Shown here in pieces: positions 1-9,567 of a stretch of DNA of 64,000 nucleotides (positions are counted from its first letter, which is position 1; every line of letters starts with the position of its first letter). The position numbers and the translations under genes are program-made. The notes under the pieces were generated by a model. It saw only the letters and a program-made list of their open reading frames with translations. It searched no databases and was not told where the DNA came from. Source of the stretch: a virus; the IMG/VR virus record IMGVR_UViG_3300049811_000692, positions 41,429-105,428 of that record. One strand, given 5' to 3'.

Positions 1-3000
1 GTGCCCCACAACGGGATGATCGAGCTCCGGCTGAGGCGGGTGTCTCCGGACCCGGCCGACAGCAAGAACCAGAGCGAACTGTTCTGGGTCAGCTACGCCT
101 CGATCCTCGACCAGAAGCTCACCTACCCCGGCACGGCGCTGGTCGCGATCGGCTTCGACGCGACGAACCAGGGCGGCACCATGCCGCAGGTCACCTTCGA
201 GCCGGATGGCGGAATCCTGTGCGAGGTGCCGGTCAACTACAACCCAGCGACCAGGGTCTATACCGGCATGTGGGACGGGACCTTCAAGAAGGCCTGGACC
301 GACAACCCCGCCTGGATCTTCTGGACGCTCGCGACCAACCCGGACTGGGGCGGTGGAGCGGCTCTCTCGGCGGGCCTGACGTCGCCGGCGGCGGCCTACT
401 CCGCGGCCACCGGGCTGGTGGACAAGTGGGCCCTCTACACGATCGGCCAGTACTGCGACGAGTTGGTTCCGAACGGCCTTGGCGGAACGGAACCGCGCTA
501 CCGGTTCAACGCCTGGATCGATCGCGCTGACGAGGCGTACCGGGTGCTGCAGGCCATCGCCGGCGTCTTCCGCGCGATGGTGTATTGGGGCCGCGGCCAG
601 ATCGTGCCCGTGGCGGACATGCCCCGGAACCCGGTCAAGCTGGTCAGCAAGGTCAACGTCATCAACGGCGCGTTCGAGTACTCCGTCGCCTCCCTGCGGG
701 CGCGGCACTCGGTCGTGCGGGTCCGCTGGCGCGATCCCGCGCTCCAGTACCGCGAGAACGTCGCGGTGGTGGAGGACGCGGACATGATGGCCGAGATCGG
801 CGTCCGGCCGATCGATTACGAGGCGCTCGGCTGCACCTCGCTCGCCCAGGCGATCCGCATGGGCAAGTGGGTGCTCTACACGGAGAAGTACGAGAGCGGG
901 TTGCTGACCTACCGGGCCGCGCTCGACCACATCACGGTCGCGCCCGGCGAGGTGATTGCGGTCCAAGACGAGGACCGGGCCGGCGTCGCCTTCTCCGGGC
1001 GCTTGGCGCGCAGCCGCCTCTCTACGACCTACGTTCAGCTGGATCGCCCTGTGACCCTGGTTGGCGGCCAGACCTACAGCCTGCGGATCGTGTACGAGGA
1101 CGGGACGCTGAGCGCGCTCCTGCCCATCACCACGCCCGCCAGCACGACGGACACGCTGACCCTGGGGACGGCGCTGGCGCAGAATGTCCTGCCCGAGGCG
1201 GTGTGGATGATCTACGCCTCGAACATCGAGCCCGAGACCTATCAGGTCGTCCACATCGAGGAGCAGCAGGACGGCTCCTTCGAGGTGTCGGCGCTGCGGC
1301 ACCACGCCGGCAAGTTCAACTACATCGAGCTGGGCTGGGCGCTGCCGGGGCGCCCAGAGACGATGTACCCGACGAACGTCGGGGCGATGAGCTCGCCGAC
1401 CAACCTCGTCATCCGCGAGTACCTCACGGGCGTGGGCGGCACGCCGCTGGTGCGGGTGGTGTTCTCCTGGTCCTTCGTCACCGACCCGCGGGTGGTGGCC
1501 TTCGAGGCGCGCTGGATCAAGGGCGGGATCGTCTCGCCGGTGCAGACCGTCACCGAGACGAGCGTCGAGTTCGCGGACCTGGTGCCCGGCACCTACAGCT
1601 TCCAGGTGCGCGCGCTGGGCGGGGCCGGCAACGCCTCGGCGTGGGTGACGCTGGACAACCAGGCGGTGGACGGCCAGGCCGACCCACCGGCGCCGCCCAG
1701 CGCTCTGCAGCTCCTCTCCGGCATCCGTAACGTGCAGGTGAACTGGACCCGGCCGGCCGGGCTCTACACCCGCAACTTCGAGGTCTGGGCGGCGACGACC
1801 GGCTTCAACAACCTGGCGAACGACGCGACCACGAACATCGGCTCGGCGCCGGCGTTCGGGGCGTTCTCCAAGATCGGGGACACGGACGGCACGAGCTTCG
1901 TCCACGCCGACCTGCTGCCGTCGCACGTCTGGTGGTACATGGTCCGGACGATCGACGTCTTCGGCCAGTGGAGCACCTTCGTCGGCCCGGCCGGCGTGCG
2001 GACCTCGCAGCTGGTGGCGGCGGACATCCGCGACGGCATCATCAACACCGCGAAGTTCGCCTCGAGCATCAGCCCCGTGGGGCTGGTGACGTCGGGCGGC
2101 GTTCCGGCGTCGAAGGCCGAGGACGTGATCTACCACACGCCCACGAACCGGCTGTACCGCTGGGACGTGGGCGCCGCGGCCTACGTGGCGGTGGTGCGGA
2201 CGTCGGAGCTCGACGGCGCGCTGGCGGCGACGAACTTCCCGACCGGCCTGCGCCCCGTCGAGGTCGTATCCTCGCTCCCCTCGACGGGCAACTTCGAGGG
2301 CCGGGTGGTGATGCTGACCACCGACGACAAGCTCTACCGGCACAACGGGACGGCCTGGATCTCGACCGTGGCCGCAGCGGACGTGTCGGGGGCGCTGGCG
2401 GCCGGCAACTTCCCGAACAGCCTGCGCCCGGTCGAGGTGGTGGCGACGCTCCCGGCAAGCGGGAACTTCGCGGGGCGCATGGCGTTCCTGACGACGGACA
2501 ACAAGCTGTACCGGCACAACGGGACGGCCTGGATCGCGTCGCTGGCGGCGACGGACCTGACCGGGTCCATCACCTCCACCCAGATCACGGACGGGGCGAT
2601 CTCGACGCCCAAGCTCGCCGCCGGCGCGGTGACGGCGAGCGAGCTCGCCGCGAACGCGGTGACGGCCAACAAGATCCTGGCGGGCGCCGTCTCGGCGGCC
2701 GCCATCGCGGCCGGCGCCATCTCGGCCAGCAAGCTGGTGGTCGGGGACACCTCGAACATCTTCCCCGACTTCGATGCGATCGATCCGGGCTTCTGGGCCG
2801 GGCCACACAGCTTCGTGGGGCAGACCAGCGCGGCCTTCGGACGCCAGGCGCTCGTCATCCCCTTCAACGCGAGCACGATCGCTAGCGACTCCGGCTACAT
2901 CCAGGTCGAGCCCGGAGCCGAATACCGGGTGGAGATGGGGCTGGCCTGCGAGGTGGCCGGCGCCTTGGCGACGGGCCAGGTGGTCTGGTTCTCCATGAAT

Positions 3001-4440
3001 GGGTCTGGTGTGCTGACCTACCTCTCGGCGGACACCTTCGCGTCGAGCGACGTGACGGCCGCGGCCCGCTACGGGGCCAACGTGGTGGCGCCGGCGACGG
3101 CCCGCCGGGCGGTGATCCGCCTGACCCGCTGGTCAGGGGGCACGGGCGGGGTGACCGGCGGCGGCGTGGTGATGCGGCGTCGGGCGACGGGAAGCCTAAT
3201 CGTGGACGGCGCGATCACGGCCGCGAAGATCGCGACCGACGCGGTCGAGGCGGCGAAGATCCAAGCCGATGCGGTGACGGCGACGAAGATCGCCGCGGGC
3301 GCGGTGACGGCCGACAAGATCGCAGCGAACTCCATCGTGGCGTCCAAGGTGATGATCGGGGACACCTCGAACGTGTTCCCCGACTACGACTGCGAGGACA
3401 GCAGCTTTTGGACCGGCGACCACACCTTCGCGACCATGGGGATCGCCAGCTATGGGCGCCGCGAACTGCGCATCCCGATGGGGGCGAGCGACACCCAGTC
3501 GTTGAGCGGCTACTTCATGGTGGAGCCCAGCACGTCCTACTGGATCGAGGGCGCGCTGCGCTGCGACACCGCGGGCGACACCGTCACCTTGGTGATCGAG
3601 TGGTACACGCTGACGGGCGGCGGCGTGCCCTCCTACAGCTCCGAGACCGTGATCGGGACGAGCACCTCGACCAGTTGGAGTAGGCCGGGCCTGGCGGTGA
3701 CGTCAGGCTCCAGCATCCGGCGCGCACGCATCCGGTTCCGCCGCACGGCGGGCGGCACGTCCCAGGTGCGCTGCGGCGGCGTGATGATCCGCCGCCGGGC
3801 CATCGGCAACCTGATCGTGGACGGGTCGATCACGGCCGAGAAAATCGCGGCCAACGCCATCACGGCCAACGAGATTGCGGCCAACGCCATCACGGCGAGC
3901 GAGCTGGCGGCCGACTCGGTGGTCTTTGGGAAGGTGGCGGCGGGGGCGATCAAGAGCGCCCAGATCGCTACGGGCGAGATCCGAGCCACGCATATGGCGT
4001 CGGAGACGATCCTGACCCAGACGGGGCAGATCGCGGACCTGATCGTCGCGGAGGCGAAGATCCAGGGAGAGGCGGTCTCACACGTTTTTCAGGCAACGCA
4101 AATATTTGACCCGCCCTGGTATAACATCAGCTGGGCGCACATCCTTTCCGCCCGCTTTTACAGCAATAGTGCCAGAACAGGTCTCTTGGCTTGTTTTTAC
4201 CGAGTTGGGAAAAACGGGTCGGCGAGCATCGGGCATTCCATCAATTGCTGGGTAACGCCCGATTCGGGCGGCGGCGGCATGGTCGCCGAGGCCGGGGGGG
4301 ACATTTGGTTTGAAACGGCGGTGACGACGGGCTTTGTCTATGTGCCGCCGGGGTGGTTCACCTTGAACATCTACGTTTCAAGTGGCGCGAACGCAGCATT
4401 TCACCGCGTCCACCCTGTCCTGTTTTTGAGGTCCCGATGA
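1..4440 (+). CDS. Central tail-tip (J-like) host-specificity protein, 5' end at window edge
   Basis: This is the large tail-tip protein that caps the tail tube and carries receptor-binding parts. The frame is open from the first base (a GTG that may or may not be the true start), so the gene is probably cut at its 5' end; 1479 residues are visible. The N-terminal ~450 residues resemble the J-type hub. Two fibronectin type III-like modules follow (about 465-660). Internal duplications are clear: a ~60-residue unit containing KLYRHNGTAW occurs at about 730-790 and again at 790-850, and a ~150-residue unit starting with TSN(I/V)FPD occurs at about 917 and 1120. Linkers of the type AAGAVTAxKIAA suggest collagen-like or triple-stranded fibre stalks. 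The last ~120 residues (from about base 4080) have visibly lower GC than the rest, which suggests an exchanged receptor-binding domain. Confidence 0.85.
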   Translation: MPHNGMIELRLRRVSPDPADSKNQSELFWVSYASILDQKLTYPGTALVAIGFDATNQGGTMPQVTFEPDGGILCEVPVNYNPATRVYTGMWDGTFKKAWTDNPAWIFWTLATNPDWGGGAALSAGLTSPAAAYSAATGLVDKWALYTIGQYCDELVPNGLGGTEPRYRFNAWIDRADEAYRVLQAIAGVFRAMVYWGRGQIVPVADMPRNPVKLVSKVNVINGAFEYSVASLRARHSVVRVRWRDPALQYRENVAVVEDADMMAEIGVRPIDYEALGCTSLAQAIRMGKWVLYTEKYESGLLTYRAALDHITVAPGEVIAVQDEDRAGVAFSGRLARSRLSTTYVQLDRPVTLVGGQTYSLRIVYEDGTLSALLPITTPASTTDTLTLGTALAQNVLPEAVWMIYASNIEPETYQVVHIEEQQDGSFEVSALRHHAGKFNYIELGWALPGRPETMYPTNVGAMSSPTNLVIREYLTGVGGTPLVRVVFSWSFVTDPRVVAFEARWIKGGIVSPVQTVTETSVEFADLVPGTYSFQVRALGGAGNASAWVTLDNQAVDGQADPPAPPSALQLLSGIRNVQVNWTRPAGLYTRNFEVWAATTGFNNLANDATTNIGSAPAFGAFSKIGDTDGTSFVHADLLPSHVWWYMVRTIDVFGQWSTFVGPAGVRTSQLVAADIRDGIINTAKFASSISPVGLVTSGGVPASKAEDVIYHTPTNRLYRWDVGAAAYVAVVRTSELDGALAATNFPTGLRPVEVVSSLPSTGNFEGRVVMLTTDDKLYRHNGTAWISTVAAADVSGALAAGNFPNSLRPVEVVATLPASGNFAGRMAFLTTDNKLYRHNGTAWIASLAATDLTGSITSTQITDGAISTPKLAAGAVTASELAANAVTANKILAGAVSAAAIAAGAISASKLVVGDTSNIFPDFDAIDPGFWAGPHSFVGQTSAAFGRQALVIPFNASTIASDSGYIQVEPGAEYRVEMGLACEVAGALATGQVVWFSMNGSGVLTYLSADTFASSDVTAAARYGANVVAPATARRAVIRLTRWSGGTGGVTGGGVVMRRRATGSLIVDGAITAAKIATDAVEAAKIQADAVTATKIAAGAVTADKIAANSIVASKVMIGDTSNVFPDYDCEDSSFWTGDHTFATMGIASYGRRELRIPMGASDTQSLSGYFMVEPSTSYWIEGALRCDTAGDTVTLVIEWYTLTGGGVPSYSSETVIGTSTSTSWSRPGLAVTSGSSIRRARIRFRRTAGGTSQVRCGGVMIRRRAIGNLIVDGSITAEKIAANAITANEIAANAITASELAADSVVFGKVAAGAIKSAQIATGEIRATHMASETILTQTGQIADLIVAEAKIQGEAVSHVFQATQIFDPPWYNISWAHILSARFYSNSARTGLLACFYRVGKNGSASIGHSINCWVTPDSGGGGMVAEAGGDIWFETAVTTGFVYVPPGWFTLNIYVSSGANAAFHRVHPVLFLRSR

Positions 4441-4847
4441 AGGTATGGACGGCGTTTCCGGTGGGCGGGGGATTGGCAAGGTGGAAAGCCTTTTCTCCCG
4501 TGGCGGACTGCCCCGACCCGGCACCGGAAGCTGGTGTGGAGCTGGTCGAGGGCGACTACCCGAGCGAGACGCACTACCGCACAGCCGGCGGCGACATCCT
4601 CCCGCGCGGCGCCATCCTCGGCGCCCTTCCCCCAACGGTGGCGGCCGACGGGATCGAGGAGGTCGTCATGGCGGGCCTGCCGATGCCCTGCGAGCTCACC
4701 GTGGAGGACCCGAACAAGCAGATGACCCAGGCCACAGTCACCGGCGGCACGGTGACTCTCACCTTCGCGCTGGCCGGCACATGGACGATCTGGGTGGAGG
4801 CGCCGCCCGAGTACCAGACCTGGAAGGGGACGATCCTTGCGACTTGA
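4437..4847 (+). CDS. Tail-fibre-associated hypothetical protein
   Basis: A 136-residue protein starting MKVWTAFP. The start ATG overlaps the stop of the tail-tip gene (ATGA), which argues for translational coupling and decides this start over the upstream one. The C-terminal half (about 80-136) reads like a small beta-sandwich with ELTVEDPNK and VTGGTVTLTF, as in proteins that decorate tail fibres. There is no signal peptide or membrane segment. It sits between the tail tip and a short protein of the fibre-assembly type, so a part in tail-fibre structure or assembly is an inference from position. Confidence 0.7.
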   Translation: MKVWTAFPVGGGLARWKAFSPVADCPDPAPEAGVELVEGDYPSETHYRTAGGDILPRGAILGALPPTVAADGIEEVVMAGLPMPCELTVEDPNKQMTQATVTGGTVTLTFALAGTWTIWVEAPPEYQTWKGTILAT

Positions 4848-5247
4848 TCTTGGCCCGGCCCTGGCGGCCGTGAAGGCTGAGGCGCTGGCGCGGGTGGACG
4901 CCGAGGCCGAAGAGGCCCGCCGGGCCTGGATCACGCTCGGGGCCGGGCAGGCCATGGAGTACATGGCCACCGAGGCCGACGCGCGGGCCTACCAAGCGGC
5001 GCGCGCGGCCAGCGCCCCGGCAGATCCCATCGGGTCATGGCCCTGGCTCGAAGCGGAGCAGGCGGCGCGGGGCGGCGCGATGCCGCTTGGCGATATCGCC
5101 GACGAGGTGGTCGCGAACGCGAATGGGTGGACGGCGGCGGGCGCCGCCATCAAGGCGCTCCGGCGCGGCCGCAAGCTGCAGATCGAGTCCGCCGCGACCA
5201 TCACGGCCGTGCGCGCGGCATTCCCGATCCCCTGGCCGGCGCCTTGA
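4837..5247 (+). CDS. Short tail-fibre region protein (assembly type)
   Basis: A 136-residue, Ala-rich, mostly helical protein beginning MRLDLGPALAAVKAEALARV. It uses a TTG start 8 bases after GGGGA and overlaps the previous gene by 11 bases. The core with ITLGAGQAMEYMATEADA resembles a motif common in proteins encoded next to phage tail fibres, where GAGQAMTYQxK-type stretches recur; I recognise the pattern but not a named family. A role in fibre assembly is inferred from that and from its neighbours. Confidence 0.65.
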   Translation: MRLDLGPALAAVKAEALARVDAEAEEARRAWITLGAGQAMEYMATEADARAYQAARAASAPADPIGSWPWLEAEQAARGGAMPLGDIADEVVANANGWTAAGAAIKALRRGRKLQIESAATITAVRAAFPIPWPAP

Positions 5248-5252
5248 GCCTT

Positions 5253-5290
5253 GCGTGGCGCTCAAAGGGGTCGCCACACATGAGGTGCAG
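5253..5290 (+). promoter_or_regulatory. Repeated intergenic motif, possible late promoter or leader
   Basis: The string TGAGCCTTGCG, about 15 bases of variable sequence, then CGCCACAC. The same arrangement recurs before the fibre gene that starts at 9649. TTGCG could be a -35 element, but I see no good -10, so the function is open. Confidence 0.35.
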
Positions 5291-5305
5291 CAGGAGAGTG
5301 GCCGC

Positions 5306-5653
5306 ATGGGAAAAATGCATCCGCAGGACCGAGAGCGGGCGCGCTACGTGCTGTCGCAGTCGTTCTCGACGCCGAGCACCAAGAGCAACGCCCAGGTGAT
5401 GGAGGGGACGCTCTGGTTCTTCGTTGCGGGAACCTTCGCTGGGGAGATCAGCGTCGAGGGGTCGCTGGACGGAGGCGTGACCTGGGCTCCGGTCCTTGCT
5501 GACAGCGCGGGGTCGCGTCTGGCGCTTTCCGAAACCGGAATGCTGTCCATTCCTTCCCCGGAAGCGGCAACCCTCATGCGCCTTGGAACAAGCGCCTCCT
5601 TCTCAGGAACCGCGCTCGCGCGCCTGTCCGGGGGGTGGGCGCCGGCGCCATGA
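5306..5653 (+). CDS. Hypothetical tail-region protein
   Basis: A 115-residue protein starting MGKMHPQDRERARYVLSQ. The start follows CAGGAGAG at good spacing after a 58-base gap, which removes the longer upstream reading. The middle (VEGSLDGGVTWAPV) reads like a small beta-sandwich of the sort seen in tail decoration proteins. The stop overlaps the start of the tailspike gene (ATGA), so the two are probably co-translated. Confidence 0.65.
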   Translation: MGKMHPQDRERARYVLSQSFSTPSTKSNAQVMEGTLWFFVAGTFAGEISVEGSLDGGVTWAPVLADSAGSRLALSETGMLSIPSPEAATLMRLGTSASFSGTALARLSGGWAPAP

Positions 5654-7623
5654 GCGCAACGATGGGCCGGGCCTTTACGGGTGTCACTCCTGGTGTCCTG
5701 CAGTGGCAGAACCGCGCCCTGCCCTTGCCGCCCCAGGCGTTCGATCGCCGGGCGGGCGATCCTGAATACCAAGGACAACAGGCGGCGCTCTCCAAGTGGA
5801 TCGCCGCGCTCGATGGCGACTACCGCCACGGCCATCTGCCGCGCGGCCTGTACCGCCTGAGCGGCGCCGAGCAGATCACGAAGGTCGTTGGAAACGCCAT
5901 CAGCATCCAGGGCGACGGCCGCGGCCGGTCGATCATCTGGGCCGACGACACCTTCACGGGCGTCATGCTGCATTTCGAGGACATCTGGTGGGCCAGCGAC
6001 CAATCGCGCGCCCCGTCCGGCGTGGTCCCCAGCCCTGGCCAGTACGCGGCCAACAACTGGTCCTACCAGCTCAATCAGGCGTGGCAGGGGCGCCTCGCGC
6101 TCCGGGATTTCTCCCTGGTCGGGAGCATCGTGAACCGCGCAACGGGCGCCATTGCCGCGCCGCGCCAGCACGGGATCCAGTTCACGGATCGAATCGACCA
6201 CGCGCAACTCATCGGCCTTGACCTCCTCAACATGGCCGGCAGCGGCATCCGGCAGGTGACAGGCCCCGGCTTGGGCGCGGCCGGCCTTCGTGAGTGCCAG
6301 GTCGAGCGGTTGATGTTCCGGCACTGCGGGTGGGGGCAGGAGTTCCCGGCCTTCGACCTCAATTTCACCGGCACCGGCGGCAGCCAGGGTAATTACTACC
6401 GCATCAGGGGTAGCGAATGGGCCAACTGCCACGGGACGCACATCCGCATCAGAAACGAAGGCAACGGGAGCGCTGGCGCGACGCGCATCATTGATTTTCT
6501 GGACCTCACGTCGCATGGCGAAAGTAGCTGGAACCCCGCGGGGGCCGGATACGACGCCTCGATCCCGTTGCCGGGCGGCTCCCGCTGGCACCTGATCGAC
6601 ATACTGGGCCACGTCGATACTGTCCATTTTCGCGGCGTGAGAACAACACACTCCCTTGACGGGCACTTCATCTATCATATCGGCGCCGTCAACGGAAAAA
6701 CGCCATTTGAAATCTTCATCACCGAGTCCTTCAATGAAGGAGCCGGAACAAATCTACTATGGGTCGAGCACGGCTACGAAATCGTCGCGGATTTCTACGA
6801 AACAGCGGGCGGCCTAATTCGCGTCGGGAGCGGCGTAACGGGGGCCGTTACTCTTCGCGGCCCAGCCCACGATAAGTTGAACGTCGATATCGCGGAGCCG
6901 GTTAGGCACCTAGTCTCCATGGCGGGGTCGAGCCCGCGCACGAACCTCCCGCTCCGCGTCGCGCATGTGGATAGTCGCCACGCGAGGAGCGAGGGGTCCG
7001 CCTTGACCATCGGCCGCGCCAGCGTCCTGCAATACGCCAGAACCCTCGGCACGGGTGCGACAACCAACTTCGCGTTCACGGACGATTCACTCGTAGGCCA
7101 GAACGTGATCGCCGGCACACAAGCGGGCGAAGCCATCCGGCTTGAGGCCGGCACGATGGCGCTCATCGCCTACCATGTGCTCGCCATCGGGGTGACGACC
7201 ATCCGGGCAGAGTGGCGAGGCGTGGTGCTCGCGCACCGCCTCACCAACGCGGCCAGCCTGACGATCATCGGCGGCGCCGGCGCGTCGATCCCACCCGACA
7301 CATCGGATACGGCTCCCGGGGCCTCTGCCCGCCTCGCCATCGCGGCGGACACGGTTCAGGGTGGGGTGCAGTTCACCGCGACGCAGGCGTCCACCATCAA
7401 CTGGCACCTTCGGGCCGAGGTAATCACGATCGGTCAGGTGGTGGCGGGCAACCTGGGCGTTGCCCAGGCGCTCCTTGAGCAGGCCGCCGCCGGCCCGATT
7501 GCCGAGCTGGCCACGTCCCGCGTGCGCGGCTTCTTCGCGGATGACGCGGCTGCGGGCGCGGCGGGCGTGACCAGCGGCCAGCGCTTCATCCTCGCTACAG
7601 GCAAGCTCGCGGTGAAGACATGA
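5650..7623 (+). CDS. Tailspike, pectate-lyase-like beta-helix protein
   Basis: A 657-residue protein. The N-terminal part (about 45-110, with KWIAALDGD, LPRGLYRLSG and IQGDGRGRSIIW) is typical of the pectate lyase superfamily 3 head that starts the right-handed beta-helix of phage tailspikes. The rest shows the short repeating hydrophobic turns expected of a parallel beta-helix. Such spikes bind and often cleave capsular or O-antigen polysaccharide. I cannot assign catalytic residues. The ATG at the ATGA overlap with the preceding gene is preferred over a GTG five codons upstream. Bases 6400-6900 are less GC-rich than the flanks, which suggests an exchanged receptor-binding part. Confidence 0.8.
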   Translation: MSATMGRAFTGVTPGVLQWQNRALPLPPQAFDRRAGDPEYQGQQAALSKWIAALDGDYRHGHLPRGLYRLSGAEQITKVVGNAISIQGDGRGRSIIWADDTFTGVMLHFEDIWWASDQSRAPSGVVPSPGQYAANNWSYQLNQAWQGRLALRDFSLVGSIVNRATGAIAAPRQHGIQFTDRIDHAQLIGLDLLNMAGSGIRQVTGPGLGAAGLRECQVERLMFRHCGWGQEFPAFDLNFTGTGGSQGNYYRIRGSEWANCHGTHIRIRNEGNGSAGATRIIDFLDLTSHGESSWNPAGAGYDASIPLPGGSRWHLIDILGHVDTVHFRGVRTTHSLDGHFIYHIGAVNGKTPFEIFITESFNEGAGTNLLWVEHGYEIVADFYETAGGLIRVGSGVTGAVTLRGPAHDKLNVDIAEPVRHLVSMAGSSPRTNLPLRVAHVDSRHARSEGSALTIGRASVLQYARTLGTGATTNFAFTDDSLVGQNVIAGTQAGEAIRLEAGTMALIAYHVLAIGVTTIRAEWRGVVLAHRLTNAASLTIIGGAGASIPPDTSDTAPGASARLAIAADTVQGGVQFTATQASTINWHLRAEVITIGQVVAGNLGVAQALLEQAAAGPIAELATSRVRGFFADDAAAGAAGVTSGQRFILATGKLAVKT

Positions 7624-8963
7624 TGGCGCTCACCCCCGTTACGCCGGCCGGCGTTCGCCGCACCCCGAACCTCGGCAGCTTCTACTCGCTTCCCAGCGGG
7701 GCGGGCCCCCGTATTCTGTCGCCGACCGATTGGATTGACCTCATCATCTGCTGGGGACAGTCCAACATGGGGAACGGCGGGTGGCCGGGGAACCCAAACA
7801 GCGACCTGGCCTTTGAGCCCTACCCGGGACGGCTGCTCTGCCTCGATAGAAGCGAGCTTCACGCCGTCCAGGGAGACGAAGGGTCGAACTTCCTGGACCC
7901 CGCCGAAATCCTGGCGTTCCGCTCTCTCCTTGATCGTGCCGGCGAGCCGATCTTCCAGAGCATGGCGATCGCCGTGGCCTACGCCGACATCTGCGAGGCG
8001 CGTCGCCAGCCGTGGCCGGCGACCGTGATCCTCACCGTGACGCAGCCCGGGACCGCCCTCAATCACCACCTCCCAGCCTCGATCCCGGGGAGCAACGCGG
8101 ACGGGGTGCGGAACTCCACAAACCTCCTCAACGGGGTCCGCGCGGTGGTGAACCTCGCCGCGAAGCATGGCATGCGCGTTCGCGCGCGCTCGATCGGCTC
8201 GCGGGGCGAGGGGCGCGTGCAGGCGCCCATCCTCTTGGCCGACTACGGCGCCACTCTTTCCGCCTACGGCGCGTGGCAGGATGCCGAGGTGCGGGCGATC
8301 ACGCGACAGCCGAACCCGCTGCGGATCGGCATACTGCAGACCGGCCAGCCGCGGAGCAGCGCGGCCGTCGCGGATGTCGCATCCGTGATGCAGCAGCAGG
8401 CCGCCCTTGTGCGGGCAGAACCCGCTAGGTGGTTCATGATGGCGCCGCTCTATGCCTCGACCCTGCGCGGCTCCGCGGCCAACTCCCACCCGGCGCCGGC
8501 GGGCCGGAAAATGGGCGCGGCGGCCGCCGGCGTGGCGCTTGCCGTAGAGGCCGCCGGCGGCACCTGGAATGACCTCTCGATCGACGCCATCCGGCCGGTC
8601 AGCTCCACCGTCCTGCGCGCCTTCGTCCGCTTCCCGCCGGGCGTCACGCCCACCCTCGCGCTCGACACCACCTGGCAGGCGGCGAGGCGGGGCTGCCGAC
8701 CCTCATCCGGCACTACCTCCGGGCCGAGGGAATCGACCTCGCGCAGCGCACGACGCCGATCGAGCAGCAGATGGCTCCGGCGCTCGACGCCGAAATCCTT
8801 GCCGACCCCGAGCTATCCTTCTGGGTCCGCGCGGACGCGGCGAATGTGGTGGAGACGGTGGGGCCGGTCGTGCACCAGTGGCGCGACCGCCGGCCGGGCA
8901 ATGCGGTCGTGTTCACCCAGGCGGCCGCCGGGCGCCGAGGCGCGCCCGTCATCTCCTTGGTAG
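7620..8963 (+). CDS. SGNH/sialate O-acetylesterase-like tail fibre protein, frame lost near 8690
   Basis: The N-terminal ~350 residues form an SGNH-type esterase. IICWGQSNMGNG at about residue 39-50 carries the GQSNM block I of sialic-acid-type acetylesterases (carbohydrate esterase family 6), with the Ser as nucleophile, and SHPAP near residue 292 is a plausible block with the catalytic His. The role would be deacetylation of host surface glycans. It overlaps the tailspike stop (ATGA). After about base 8680 the frame changes from protein-like to low-complexity Arg/Ser, while the -1 frame becomes sensible (GLPTLIRHYLRAEGIDLAQ) and runs on into the lectin-like gene that follows. The real protein is therefore probably an esterase-lectin fusion broken by a one-base deletion, a sequencing error or a frameshift. 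Confidence 0.7.
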   Translation: MMALTPVTPAGVRRTPNLGSFYSLPSGAGPRILSPTDWIDLIICWGQSNMGNGGWPGNPNSDLAFEPYPGRLLCLDRSELHAVQGDEGSNFLDPAEILAFRSLLDRAGEPIFQSMAIAVAYADICEARRQPWPATVILTVTQPGTALNHHLPASIPGSNADGVRNSTNLLNGVRAVVNLAAKHGMRVRARSIGSRGEGRVQAPILLADYGATLSAYGAWQDAEVRAITRQPNPLRIGILQTGQPRSSAAVADVASVMQQQAALVRAEPARWFMMAPLYASTLRGSAANSHPAPAGRKMGAAAAGVALAVEAAGGTWNDLSIDAIRPVSSTVLRAFVRFPPGVTPTLALDTTWQAARRGCRPSSGTTSGPRESTSRSARRRSSSRWLRRSTPKSLPTPSYPSGSARTRRMWWRRWGRSCTSGATAGRAMRSCSPRRPPGAEARPSSPW

Positions 8964-9547
8964 GCACCGAGCGCGCCGTGCGCTGCGTCTCAGCCACCAG
9001 CCACAGGTGGGATGAGGTCACCCCGACCGACACGCGGCAGCCCTTCACGTTCGCGCTCCTCGCCCGCGTCGCGTCCAACGTGCTCACGACCACGTTCTTG
9101 CTGGGCAAGGCGACCGTGGGTGGGAGCTCGCAAGACACCACCGGCATCGTCATCCACGACTCGAGCGGCGTCCCGACGCTGCGGCTTCGGCATGGTAGCG
9201 GCTCGGCCGGCACCGTCGCCGATTTCGCACCCTTCACGCGGAACGAATGGAGCCTCATCGTCTTCTCGGGTGATGGCTCGGGCGGCATGCGGATGCGCTA
9301 CAACGGCCGCCCGTGCTGCGCGCTGCGCCCGACCGCGTGGGATTTGACCGCGACCATCCCGGCCAGCACGCCCTTCTCGCTCGGATCGCAGAGCGTCTCG
9401 GCCAACGCCTTCTCGGCAGACGCCGACATCGCGGCCGTCATGGGCTGGCGCGGGACGGACCTTCTTCGCCCCGCTGGACTCGCGAAGGTGCGGCGCCTGG
9501 AGGCGTATTTCGCCCGGGTCTATGGGGTGCCGATCAAGAGCTTGTAG
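8771..9547 (+). CDS. LamG/concanavalin-like lectin domain protein (probably C-terminal half of the esterase fibre)
   Basis: A 258-residue reading from ATG, although sensible coding in this frame reaches back to about 8680 without a start codon. The segment LSFWVRADAANVVETVG at the N-terminus, a jelly-roll-like core and the C-terminal KVRRLEAYFARVYGV are typical of the concanavalin-like lectin modules at the ends of alphaproteobacterial phage fibres. It would bind glycans on the host surface. If the frameshift upstream is an error, this is the C-terminal domain of the esterase protein; if not, it could be a separate product. Confidence 0.7.
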   Translation: MAPALDAEILADPELSFWVRADAANVVETVGPVVHQWRDRRPGNAVVFTQAAAGRRGAPVISLVGTERAVRCVSATSHRWDEVTPTDTRQPFTFALLARVASNVLTTTFLLGKATVGGSSQDTTGIVIHDSSGVPTLRLRHGSGSAGTVADFAPFTRNEWSLIVFSGDGSGGMRMRYNGRPCCALRPTAWDLTATIPASTPFSLGSQSVSANAFSADADIAAVMGWRGTDLLRPAGLAKVRRLEAYFARVYGVPIKSL

Positions 9548-9567
9548 GCGAGCCGCACCTTCGCCAT

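Noticed and set aside
8963-9015. C-terminal Arg/Ser-rich tail of the esterase as real protein
   Set aside because: It begins exactly where the -1 frame becomes protein-like, so it is read-through in the wrong frame.
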